Origin: Candidatus Proelusimicrobium excrementi
GTDB taxonomy: Bacteria > Elusimicrobiota > Elusimicrobia > Elusimicrobiales > Elusimicrobiaceae
Assembly: GCA_934643455.1 (NCBI GenBank)
Contig: CAKUBV010000003.1
Location: forward strand, 1-64,000
Reading direction: 5' to 3'
Length of the DNA: 64,000 bases
Below, piece by piece: positions 8,401-16,318 of the stretch. The notes under the pieces were generated by a model. That model ran no database searches, was not told the DNA's origin, and saw only the letters and a program-made list of their open reading frames with translations. The stretch's first letter is position 1. Each line of letters opens with the position of its first letter. Made by a program: the position numbers and the translations under genes.

Positions 8401-8433
8401 TTGCCTAAAAACAAAAACCGTAAGGCCAAGCCG

Positions 8434-9279
8434 CTATTTTAGTATAAGTTCAATCTTTTTAAGCTGAGCTTTATTGACTTTTTTATGAGGCGCGGCCACG
8501 GAATCGTACATGGTTTCGTTGCAGGCTGAGCAGCGTTTTAAAGCCGCTATGGCCGGCACCGCGGACAAAATAAGTTTCTTGGCGGAAACTTCATTGCTTT
8601 TCATCGTTTCGTTTACTTTGGCGGCGGTAACTTCTTCGCCTTCTTTCCAAGAGTCGAAATCCGTAACCATGGCGCAAAAGCCGTAAGCCAAACCCGCTTC
8701 CCTGGCCAGTTTGGCTTCGGGGCAGCTGGTCATACCGATTAAGGACCAACCCATTTTGCGGTGGAAATCGCTTTCGGCCTTTGTGGAAAAGGCCGGGCCT
8801 TCCATGCAAACCAAAACGCCGCCCTGCGCCGATTTGATTTTAAACTTCTTGGCCTGTTTGTAAAGCTCGTTCTGTACGCACCGGCAAAAAGGATGAGCAA
8901 AAGACACGTGCCCAACTATTCCGTTTCCGAAAAACGTCTGCGTACGCCCGACGGTTTTATCAACTATTTGATCGGGGAAAACCAAAGTCTTGGGAGGGAG
9001 TTTCTCTTTTAAAGAACCCACCGCGCTGAAAGATAAAATTATCTTTGCCCCGAGCTTTTTTAAAGCGTAAATATTGGCACGGTAAGGGACTTCGGAAGGA
9101 AGGTAAATATGCTTCCTGTTATGGCGGGCCAAAAAGCCGACTTTTACGCCGCCGATTTCGCCGGTGATGATTTTGTCGGAAGGATCGCCGAACGGAGTTT
9201 TAACCGAAACCTCTTTTTTGTTTTTCATTTCAGCAAGGTTATAAAGCCCGCTTCCGCCGATTATCGCTATATCTATCAT
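8434..9279 (-). CDS. mtnP: S-methyl-5'-thioadenosine phosphorylase (PNP/MTAP family)
   Basis: The enzyme splits methylthioadenosine, the by-product of spermidine-type aminopropyl transfer, into adenine and methylthioribose-1-phosphate. The sequence shows the N-terminal GGSGLYNL phosphate loop, the MTAP signature RHNRKHIYLPSEVPYRAN (about residues 53-70), SAVGSLKE, a segment CMEGPAFSTKAES near 160, and GMTSCPEAKLAREAG near 187. Its 281 residues match the family. The 4-base overlap with glyA indicates one operon. The MTAP signature favours MTA as substrate, but inosine or guanosine phosphorylase activity cannot be excluded. MTA salvage fits the polyamine genes elsewhere in the window. Confidence 0.88.
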   Translation of the reverse strand: MIDIAIIGGSGLYNLAEMKNKKEVSVKTPFGDPSDKIITGEIGGVKVGFLARHNRKHIYLPSEVPYRANIYALKKLGAKIILSFSAVGSLKEKLPPKTLVFPDQIVDKTVGRTQTFFGNGIVGHVSFAHPFCRCVQNELYKQAKKFKIKSAQGGVLVCMEGPAFSTKAESDFHRKMGWSLIGMTSCPEAKLAREAGLAYGFCAMVTDFDSWKEGEEVTAAKVNETMKSNEVSAKKLILSAVPAIAALKRCSACNETMYDSVAAPHKKVNKAQLKKIELILK

Positions 9280-10523
9280 TTTAAATCTCCGTAAAGCGGG
9301 AACCGTTTTAAAAATTCTTTTACTCTTTCCGCTTCCGCAAACAGTCTTGCGTCGTCTTCGTGATTATTGACGGCTTCGTCTATAAAAGCGGCGATTTTTA
9401 TCATATCCGCCTCTTTCATGCCGCGCGTCGTTACGGCAGGCGTGCCGAGCCTTACGCCGCTGGTTATCATAGGCTTTTGCGGATCGTAAGGAATAGTGTT
9501 TTTGTTGCAGGTTATGCCGGCTTTGTCCAAAGCCGTTTCGGCCTGTTTGCCCGTAATGTTTTTGCTTCTTAAATCAACGCTGAAAACATGGCAGTCCGTA
9601 CCGCCTGCCACTATGCGGTAACCCAAATCCTTAAGCGCTTGGCAAAGGGCTTGCGCGTTTAATTTTACCTGATGCTGATAGGCTTTAAATTCCGGTTTTA
9701 AAGCCTCTCCGAAGCATACGGCTTTGGCCGCGATAATGTGCATTAAAGGGCCACCTTGCGTGCCGGGAAAAACGGTTGAGTTTACTTTCTTAAGATATTT
9801 TTCTTTGCACAAAATCAAACCGCCGCGCGGGCCGCGCAAAGTTTTGTGGGTGGTCGTCGTAACCAAATCCGCATAAGGCACCGGCGAAGGATATTCCCCC
9901 GCCGCGACAAGGCCAGCGTAATGGGCTATATCGCAAACCAAATACGCGCCTACGGAATCGGCGATTTTTCTTAAATAAGCCCAGTCAAAAATGCGGGAAT
10001 AATTGGAAGCCCCCGCCATAATAAGCTTAGGCTTGGTTTCAAGCGCGGTTTTGGCGGCTTCGTCATAATCGATTTCTTCCGTGTCTTTGCGGACGTTCAT
10101 TTCCACAATTTTAAAATATTTGCCGCTGAAGTTAAGGGGATGCCCGTGCGTCAAATGGCCGCCGTGGGAAAGATTCAGCCCCAATACCGTGTCGCCCGGT
10201 TCTATAAGCGAAAGATAAGCCGCTATGTTCGCCTGAGTTCCGCTGTGGGGCTGTACGTTGGCGCCTTCCGCTTTAAAAAGTTCTTTGGCTCTTTCTATCG
10301 CCAAAGTTTCTATTTTATCCACATATTCGCAGCCGCCGTAATACCTTCTGGAGGGATACCCCTCCGCATATTTGTTGGTTAAAACGGAACCCTGCGCCTG
10401 CATTACCGCTGGCGAGGCGAAATTTTCAGACGCGATAAGCTCTATCCTGTTTTGCTGGCGGGAAAATTCTTCCATTATCGCGTTGTAGACGGAAGGATCT
10501 TCTTTTTTTACAGCTTCGTACAT
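9276..10523 (-). CDS. glyA: serine hydroxymethyltransferase
   Basis: A PLP enzyme that converts serine and tetrahydrofolate to glycine and methylene-THF, the main one-carbon source. Its 415 residues are normal. Visible motifs are IELIASENF near 27-36, KYAEGYPSRRYYGG near 52, and the PLP-Lys segment VTTTTHKTLRGPRGG near 225. It starts at an ATG with a strong GGAGG site and is followed by mtnP with a 4-base overlap. The gene diverges from the deoxyhypusine-synthase-family gene at 10610. Confidence 0.97.
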   Translation of the reverse strand: MYEAVKKEDPSVYNAIMEEFSRQQNRIELIASENFASPAVMQAQGSVLTNKYAEGYPSRRYYGGCEYVDKIETLAIERAKELFKAEGANVQPHSGTQANIAAYLSLIEPGDTVLGLNLSHGGHLTHGHPLNFSGKYFKIVEMNVRKDTEEIDYDEAAKTALETKPKLIMAGASNYSRIFDWAYLRKIADSVGAYLVCDIAHYAGLVAAGEYPSPVPYADLVTTTTHKTLRGPRGGLILCKEKYLKKVNSTVFPGTQGGPLMHIIAAKAVCFGEALKPEFKAYQHQVKLNAQALCQALKDLGYRIVAGGTDCHVFSVDLRSKNITGKQAETALDKAGITCNKNTIPYDPQKPMITSGVRLGTPAVTTRGMKEADMIKIAAFIDEAVNNHEDDARLFAEAERVKEFLKRFPLYGDLK

Positions 10524-10609
10524 AAAACCTCCAAAAATTTTACAAGTTTCCTAAGATTATTTAATATAATTATATATAAGAAATTATAGCATAGGAGTGT
10601 GAGAAAAAA

Positions 10610-11695
10610 ATGGAAAAAAAGACGCAAAAAAGTTTCCTCAACGAAACCATAAAACATATAGACATCAAAAAACACAATGTAGTTAAGTTGGTTGACGATA
10701 TGGCCGATATGGCGTATACCTCCAGGGATTTAAACCGCGCCGCGACTATTTACGACAAAATGCTCAAAGACAAAAACTGCTGCATTTTCGTTTGCATCGC
10801 GGGTTCGCTTATTTCCGCCGGCCTTAAGAAAATGATTGTTGATATGATTGATAACAATATGGTTGACGCCATAATTTCAAACGGCGCGAACATCGTAGAT
10901 CAGGACTTTTTTGAAGCTTTGGGTTACAAACACTATAAAGGCGACCAGCACTATGCCGACGATAACCTCCTGCGCGATTTGCACATCGACAGAATTTATG
11001 ACACCTACATCAACGAAGACGAACTTAAAGTTTGCGACGAAACCGTAAAAATCATCGCCGACGGCCTTGAACCTAGGCCTTATTCCTCAAGAGAATTTAT
11101 TTACGAAATGGGCAAATGGCTTGATAAAAACAAAAAAGGCAAAGACAGCGTTATTTATCACGCTTACAAAAAAGGCGTGCCTATATTCGTACCGGCTTTC
11201 TCCGACTGCTCCGCCGGATTCGGCTTTGTGGCCCATCAGACGGAACACCCGGAAGCTCATGTTTCCTTGGACAGCGCAAAAGACTTTTTGGAACTTACCA
11301 AAATCAAGATTAACTCCAAAGACAGCGGCCTTTTAATGTTCGCCGGCGGCGTGCCGAAGAACTTTGTACAGGATACCGTAGTCGCGGCCGAAATACTCGG
11401 CGCGGATACGCCCATGCATAAATATGCCGTACAAATCACCGTCGCGGACGAAAGGGACGGCGCGCTTTCCGGCTCCACCCTTAAAGAAGCTTCCAGCTGG
11501 GGCAAGGTTTCAACCTCCCTCGAGCAGATGGTTTACAGCGAAGTAACCCTCGCCGCTCCGTTGATAGTCGGTTACGGCTACCATAAGAAAAACTGGAAAA
11601 ACAGAAAAGCCAAAAACTACGCGAAATTCTTGCAAGACGAAGACAAAAAAAATGCGGCTCTTAAAAAGAAAAAATGCTGCACCTGCAAAAAATAA
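10610..11695 (+). CDS. deoxyhypusine synthase family protein (possible homospermidine synthase)
   Basis: Members use NAD and transfer the aminobutyl group of spermidine through a covalent Lys intermediate, either to a Lys of eIF5A (deoxyhypusine synthase) or to putrescine (homospermidine). Seen here are a Rossmann-type fold segment CCIFVCIAGSLISAG near 57, SNGANIVDQDFFEALG near 91, PAFSDCSAGF near 205 and the active-site segment EASSWGKVS with the catalytic Lys at about residue 299. The length of 361 residues fits. The C-terminus ends in a basic, Cys-rich tail (KKKKCCTCKK) that is not part of the family core. Bacteria lack eIF5A, so a polyamine product or an unknown protein target is more likely. 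Putrescine genes lie at 56756-58194. The start follows a TAGGAG site. Confidence 0.85.
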   Translation: MEKKTQKSFLNETIKHIDIKKHNVVKLVDDMADMAYTSRDLNRAATIYDKMLKDKNCCIFVCIAGSLISAGLKKMIVDMIDNNMVDAIISNGANIVDQDFFEALGYKHYKGDQHYADDNLLRDLHIDRIYDTYINEDELKVCDETVKIIADGLEPRPYSSREFIYEMGKWLDKNKKGKDSVIYHAYKKGVPIFVPAFSDCSAGFGFVAHQTEHPEAHVSLDSAKDFLELTKIKINSKDSGLLMFAGGVPKNFVQDTVVAAEILGADTPMHKYAVQITVADERDGALSGSTLKEASSWGKVSTSLEQMVYSEVTLAAPLIVGYGYHKKNWKNRKAKNYAKFLQDEDKKNAALKKKKCCTCKK

Positions 11696-11700
11696 AACAT

Positions 11701-12519
11701 ATGAAGAAATTAATTCTCAGCTTAGTTTTGCTCACCTGCCCGATAGCTTTCAGCTTCGGGCAGTTGAGCGTTTCGGGCGTTACCGGCAACAATGATTATT
11801 CAGCCGTAAGGGCAAGTTATAATCTTTCCATGCCGCTGACGCCGCTGTCCATAACGCCGAAGTTCGCCATGTATGAACAGGACGGTATGGACACCATGTA
11901 TCAATACGGTATAGGCGCAAATATGCATGTGCCTTTTTACGATTTGCTTGAAGTAGGCGCTGAGGCCGCTTACACGCCCAAAGCAAACGACTATTCCAAC
12001 TACCTATGGGACGTACACGCAGCACTTAACATACAGAATCTGCTCTTTAGGCTTTTGCCGCTGGACGAACTTAAAGCGGGGCTGGGATACAAAACTATTT
12101 ACCATACCTTTCACGCAACCGATACCGACGTAACGGAACAGGATATTTATATGTTCCTTTACCAAAAAACCGGCGGATTGGATACAAGGATAACCTTCAC
12201 GAAGGCTTTGGATTTTTCTGGCGACAAAACCGGCACTCCGCTTTGGCTTGACGTACCCGGCTTTACAGCGGTATACCAAGGCTATCTTGATTATTCCTTA
12301 AGCGTGGACGCGGGTTATACTTACAAGTTCATCCGCCCTTACGCCGGTTATACTTTTATCAAGACTGACAATGCGCCTTCTTCCGACGACGCAAGGCTCG
12401 GCTTGATACTCAGCGTGGCGATGATAAACTTCAACGCTTCCGTGGAATGGTTTAACTTTACCCAAAACACCGCGGACAGGCAGACTTTCTTCTCATTCAC
12501 GGCGGGTGTTTCAATATGA
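11701..12519 (+). CDS. putative outer-membrane beta-barrel protein, unknown function
   Basis: A signal peptide is clear (MKKLILSLVLLTCPIAFSFG, cleavage near residue 20). The mature part is about 250 residues of alternating hydrophobic/aromatic strands (for example SVDAGYTYKFIRPYAGYTF near 210-228) and ends in an aromatic-rich FFSFTAGVSI, as transmembrane barrels often do. No enzyme motif is visible. It starts 5 bases after the deoxyhypusine-synthase-family gene, without a clear ribosome site, and overlaps the next gene by 4 bases, so the three genes are probably one transcript. Functional identity is unknown; the barrel call rests on composition only. Confidence 0.65.
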   Translation: MKKLILSLVLLTCPIAFSFGQLSVSGVTGNNDYSAVRASYNLSMPLTPLSITPKFAMYEQDGMDTMYQYGIGANMHVPFYDLLEVGAEAAYTPKANDYSNYLWDVHAALNIQNLLFRLLPLDELKAGLGYKTIYHTFHATDTDVTEQDIYMFLYQKTGGLDTRITFTKALDFSGDKTGTPLWLDVPGFTAVYQGYLDYSLSVDAGYTYKFIRPYAGYTFIKTDNAPSSDDARLGLILSVAMINFNASVEWFNFTQNTADRQTFFSFTAGVSI

Positions 12520-12953
12520 TAAGAACGGCGGAACAGAACAAAATCCTCTCGCTGACAGTGCTTATACAGCGCATTATAGTGTCTTTGGCTTTTGCTTTCT
12601 TGGCGGCGGGGGAGACACTGCACCTTAACGCATTTGTGCAAAACGGCATAGATATAGGCCTGCCTTATTCCAGAGTTTTATGCACTGCGGCGGTAATAAT
12701 AACTTTTATTTCCGCAGCCGGAATACTCTTGGGCCTGTTCTTCCGTACGCTAAGCGCGGCGGCGGCGGTTATTACTTTATTTTCCGGGTTTTTCTTTTTC
12801 GCCGGAAGTTTTAACAAAGTAAATATAGTGGGGACCTTGTTCGCTTTGGCCCTTTTGGCCGGCTTCATAATTTGCGGGCCGGGCAGATACAGCTTAGACT
12901 GCCGCATGAGAAAAAAGAAAGAGAAAGAAAATAAAAGAATTTTGTTCCGCTAA
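12516..12953 (+). CDS. small DoxX-like integral membrane protein
   Basis: 145 residues with about four hydrophobic segments (near 12-32, 55-75, 80-100 and 105-122), then a highly basic C-terminus (RKKKEKENK). The pattern, with a Gly/Ala-rich third segment, resembles DoxX/DoxD-type membrane proteins, but I see no diagnostic motif. The start overlaps the preceding barrel-protein stop by 4 bases, and a strong terminator follows, so it closes the unit that begins with the deoxyhypusine-synthase-family gene. Function unknown. Confidence 0.6.
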   Translation: MIRTAEQNKILSLTVLIQRIIVSLAFAFLAAGETLHLNAFVQNGIDIGLPYSRVLCTAAVIITFISAAGILLGLFFRTLSAAAAVITLFSGFFFFAGSFNKVNIVGTLFALALLAGFIICGPGRYSLDCRMRKKKEKENKRILFR

Positions 12954-12957
12954 AATA

Positions 12958-12983
12958 AACCCCCGGCAAAACCGGGGGTTTTT
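12958..12983 (+). terminator. terminator after DoxX-like gene
   Basis: AACCCCCGG/CCGGGGGTT stem with a 4-base loop followed by TTTTTA. Confidence 0.9.
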
Positions 12984-13050
12984 ATTTGCCGTTTGCGCCC
13001 AGGCTCTTTACTTATTATTTTTCCGGCTTATCCTTATATTTGGAGGCATT

Positions 13051-13797
13051 ATGAAGAAAATAGTTTTAATACGCCACGGACAAAGCGAATACAATCTTAA
13101 AAATCTTTTTACCGGGTGGTATGACTGCCCTTTAAGCGAAAACGGTTTTAAAGAAGCCGAAAAAGCGGGCAAACTGCTTAAAGAAGCCGGATTTTTATTT
13201 GACGCGGCTTATACTTCCGTGCTTAAAAGAGCCATAGACACCCTTAACGTTATTTTAAACGAGATCGGACAGGACTGGGTGCCGGTTGAAAAAACTTGGC
13301 GTCTGAACGAAAAGCACTACGGAGCCTTGCAGGGGCTTAACAAAAAACAAACCGCGGAAAAATACGGTGAAGAAAAAGTGCTGCTTTGGCGCAGAGGTTT
13401 TGACGTACGCCCCGCCCCGCTGGACAAAGATGATGACCGTTCCCCTTACTGCGATCGGCGCTACGACGATATCCCCAGGCAATATCTACCTTTGACGGAA
13501 TCTTTAAAAGACGCGGTGCAAAGATGTCTGCCGTACTGGCAGGAGGTTATATTTCCTTTGCTTAAACATAAAAATCAAATACTGGTCGCCGCGCACGGCA
13601 ACAGCCTTAGGGGAATAATAAAGTATCTTAAGAATATATCCGATAAAGATATCGCTTCTTTCAATCTCCCTACGGCCGTGCCTTATGTTTTTGAGTTTGA
13701 CGAAGATCTAAATTACGTCAAAGATTATTTCTTAGGCGACCCGGAAGAAATAAAAGAACTTATGCGCCAAGTGGCCGAACAGGGCAAAGCCTCTTAA
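13051..13797 (+). CDS. gpmA: 2,3-bisphosphoglycerate-dependent phosphoglycerate mutase
   Basis: The glycolytic enzyme interconverts 3- and 2-phosphoglycerate through a phosphohistidine. The start shows LIRHGQSEYN with the catalytic His near residue 9, then RLNEKHYGALQGLNK near 88-102 with the proton-donor Glu, and AAHGNSLRGI with the second His near 187. The 248 residues match GpmA. The start is preceded by TTGGAGG at ideal spacing. It is transcribed alone between two terminator-like hairpins. Confidence 0.97.
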   Translation: MKKIVLIRHGQSEYNLKNLFTGWYDCPLSENGFKEAEKAGKLLKEAGFLFDAAYTSVLKRAIDTLNVILNEIGQDWVPVEKTWRLNEKHYGALQGLNKKQTAEKYGEEKVLLWRRGFDVRPAPLDKDDDRSPYCDRRYDDIPRQYLPLTESLKDAVQRCLPYWQEVIFPLLKHKNQILVAAHGNSLRGIIKYLKNISDKDIASFNLPTAVPYVFEFDEDLNYVKDYFLGDPEEIKELMRQVAEQGKAS

Positions 13798-13810
13798 AGC
13801 ATATACTGAA

Positions 13811-13856
13811 ACAGGGCCTAAAGACTTTGTTACATAGGTCTTTTGGCCCTTGTTTG
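13811..13856 (+). terminator. hairpin after gpmA, probable terminator
   Basis: The arms AGGGCCTAAAGAC and GGTCTTTTGGCCCT pair with one asymmetry, followed by TTGTTTGG. The T tract is weak, so termination is likely but not certain. Confidence 0.5.
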
Positions 13857-13885
13857 GCAACTCATATTTATATCATTATATAAAT

Positions 13886-15430
13886 ATGAGAACATTATTA
13901 TTTTTTGTTATCGTTATCCTGACACTATACCCCCCCGTATCTTTGTATGCAGCTCCTCACGCTTTGGAAGATGAGGTCAATCCTAAAAGGCCTTTTGCCA
14001 TTGATATTTTGGTGCGGGAAGAACCGCTGAAATATTATTTTGAGGATTGCTCTCACCCGTATGCGGCGCAAATAACAAAAAGCTACCGGGCGTGGTTTAG
14101 CAACGCTAAATCTTACTTGCGCAAAGAAACAGACCCTTCTGTTGAATACTATAAAGAAATTATAGATTTCGCCACCGGCGAGGAAGCTTATATTTGCACG
14201 GATGAAAAAGACGCAGACATCAGATTTTATGTAAAAAACGGCGGAGAATATCTCAGATACGGGCCGCGCAACTCTCAAGGAGTTTTTACTTATCAAAACG
14301 GCAAAATGATAATAGCCGTAAGAACTGATGCGATGACCGAAAGAGATGGTTTTAACACGCTGACTCATGAAATAGGGCACTCTCTCAGAATGCAGGATTT
14401 ATACTCAGGGGAATTTCATGCGACAGAAGGCAAGTATGGATCGGGCCCGAGAGATTCTATAATGAAAGACGCCCGCTATTTGACTTGTGATGACGCCGAC
14501 GCGATATTAAACGCTCTGTATCTTACAAAAAAACTAACAGGCGCAAATCCTCCCGATTTGCAATTTGATTCTTTTTGCAACTATTTGAATAATCCAAAAA
14601 CAACTTATAAAAACGCCATGGTTTTAAACAGAGGGCCCCTTGTCATAGATGATAAAGGGAGCAGAACCGTTTATACTTATTGCAAAGACGGAAATCCGCA
14701 TCAAGTCGTAAAAATAAGCCCTTATAATTACGATATACTTTATGAAACGGTTCAAGCCCCGGTCAACTGCGATTATACTCCTCTGCCGGAAAAGAAATTT
14801 GAGCCTAATATCAGCGGAGGCTACGCCATCACCGATTTTAAAACGGGAAAAATATTGTCTTTAAACACTTCTTCCTCCTTAAAAGGAAGAAATATCTTTA
14901 TGGCTCTGCCGGAATCCGGCGGGCTTGTCTTACAAGTCAGCACCGACGGCAAAATACCGGGTTATATAAAGATAACAAACGAGTATAATACAGCCGTATA
15001 TATTATGGCTTATTTAGAGGAAGGCTATAATTTTGTTTATGACGCTTATCTTGAAGGCACGCAAAGAGTTTACCCGACAATGTTCGTATACAACAGGAAA
15101 GACCAATCAAAACATTACGTCTACGGCCCGAAAGAAAAACGCGGCCCCAGTTGCGAGGGGGAACCTCAGGAATGCGAAAAAATGGCTGAACTCCTTAACA
15201 AAACATTAACTTTGGTAAGAGGCAATTCCGACATGAGATTGCCGTACTTTGGAGGATTTGGGCCGTATTCCGCAAAGCAGCACTTCCAAAATGCTCAAAG
15301 CTGGGAAAATTATTTATTAAAGAACTTCCCGCCTATGTCGGTAATCGGCAAAAAACTAAAAGCGGAACTTAATTTCCCGGTTAAACAGCTTAATCCAAGC
15401 GATATTAAAATAAAACTGCCGATAAAATAG
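13886..15430 (+). CDS. secreted metzincin-like zinc metalloprotease, uncharacterised
   Basis: 514 residues from the ATG at 13886, which opens a clear signal peptide (RTLLFFVIVILTLYPPVSLYAA). A zinc site HEIGHSLRMQD begins near residue 161: two His and the general-base Glu, with Asp at the place of the third metzincin ligand. About 20 residues later SIMKD gives the Met-turn expected of metzincins. The usual Gly of HExxHxxGxxH/D is replaced by Arg. The region after about residue 220 has no motif I know, but carries several Cys (FEDCSHPY, FDSFCNYL, CEGEPQECEK) and may be a substrate-binding or propeptide part. An upstream in-frame ATG at 13850 would put 12 residues before the signal peptide. It is probably exported; the substrate is unknown. 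Confidence 0.7.
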   Translation: MRTLLFFVIVILTLYPPVSLYAAPHALEDEVNPKRPFAIDILVREEPLKYYFEDCSHPYAAQITKSYRAWFSNAKSYLRKETDPSVEYYKEIIDFATGEEAYICTDEKDADIRFYVKNGGEYLRYGPRNSQGVFTYQNGKMIIAVRTDAMTERDGFNTLTHEIGHSLRMQDLYSGEFHATEGKYGSGPRDSIMKDARYLTCDDADAILNALYLTKKLTGANPPDLQFDSFCNYLNNPKTTYKNAMVLNRGPLVIDDKGSRTVYTYCKDGNPHQVVKISPYNYDILYETVQAPVNCDYTPLPEKKFEPNISGGYAITDFKTGKILSLNTSSSLKGRNIFMALPESGGLVLQVSTDGKIPGYIKITNEYNTAVYIMAYLEEGYNFVYDAYLEGTQRVYPTMFVYNRKDQSKHYVYGPKEKRGPSCEGEPQECEKMAELLNKTLTLVRGNSDMRLPYFGGFGPYSAKQHFQNAQSWENYLLKNFPPMSVIGKKLKAELNFPVKQLNPSDIKIKLPIK

Positions 15431-15445
15431 TTTTTATAGCATATA

Positions 15446-15475
15446 AAAACGCCCCTTTTAAAAGGGGCGTTTATT
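15446..15475. terminator. bidirectional terminator
   Basis: AAAACGCCCCTTTT/AAAAGGGGCGTTT stem with T tracts on both strands, serving the protease gene (+) and the SPFH gene (-), which converge here. Confidence 0.85.
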
Positions 15476-15492
15476 TTTGTTCCGCAAAAACT

Positions 15493-16299
15493 TTATTTGG
15501 CCATTATAAACGGCATATCGCCGGCCATATAATGAGGCATTACGCCGTTCCATTTTTCAATGGCTTTAAGCTGTGCTTCAACCTGCCTGAGCTTAATCAA
15601 ATCCGGCGTTACGGCCTGACGCTGAAGTTTCAAAGATTCCGCTTCCGCCTTGGCTTTTAAAACCTGCTGTTCGGCTTCTTTTTTAACTTTTTCCACCAAG
15701 TTCGTGGCGCGTTTGGCTTCCTGCTCGGCAATTTGTTTTTCTTCAACGGCTTTTAAAAATTGGGAAGAAAAATCAAAATCAACTATAGCTATATCCGATA
15801 CTATAACTTGCTTTTGGCCCATCTTTTCCTTAAGGACGGCGTCAAGCTCTTTGGCGACTTCCACCCTGTTGGAAATTAAGCTTTCGGCCGAATATTTGGC
15901 CACAATGGCTTTTATCCACTCTTCCGCCATAGGCGCAAGAACCGTAGTAACGTAATCTATACCCAAATTTCTGTAAATGGAAATTACGGTATCGGGCTGG
16001 ATTCTGTGGTTTATAGCCAGACCGACTTTGACCGTCTGCAAATCCTTAGAAAAAGCTTCCGTGGAAACGATATCCTTTTTTATGCGTATAGAAAATTTTT
16101 CTATTCTGTCCACGAAAGGGATTTTAAGGTGAAGGCCCTCTTCATAAGAGCCTACGACTTTCCCGAAGCGCAGCTTTATGGCCGAAGTGCCCGCAGACAC
16201 GGTAAAATAAGAATCAAACGCTATAAAAGCCAATAAGGCTATGACAAACGCGGTAATAATAACCCCGCCGCCGATTTTATTGTAATTCATTTTTTTCAT
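15493..16299 (-). CDS. SPFH/band-7 (prohibitin-like) membrane protein
   Basis: A membrane-anchored scaffold of the prohibitin/HflK-HflC family; such proteins form ring assemblies that often gate the protease FtsH. One N-terminal TM (about residues 11-31) is followed by the SPFH domain (VSAGTSAIKLRFGKVVGSY, then IPFVDRIEKFSIR) and a long Ala/Glu/Lys coiled coil from about 180 to 225 (EEKQIAEQEAKRATN). The 268 residues are typical of prohibitins. It lies 19 bases downstream of comEC on the same strand. No partner hflK gene or nfeD is adjacent, so its exact role is open. Confidence 0.88.
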   Translation of the reverse strand: MKKMNYNKIGGGVIITAFVIALLAFIAFDSYFTVSAGTSAIKLRFGKVVGSYEEGLHLKIPFVDRIEKFSIRIKKDIVSTEAFSKDLQTVKVGLAINHRIQPDTVISIYRNLGIDYVTTVLAPMAEEWIKAIVAKYSAESLISNRVEVAKELDAVLKEKMGQKQVIVSDIAIVDFDFSSQFLKAVEEKQIAEQEAKRATNLVEKVKKEAEQQVLKAKAEAESLKLQRQAVTPDLIKLRQVEAQLKAIEKWNGVMPHYMAGDMPFIMAK

Positions 16300-16318
16300 C
16301 CATTCTCCTTTTGTTTAA

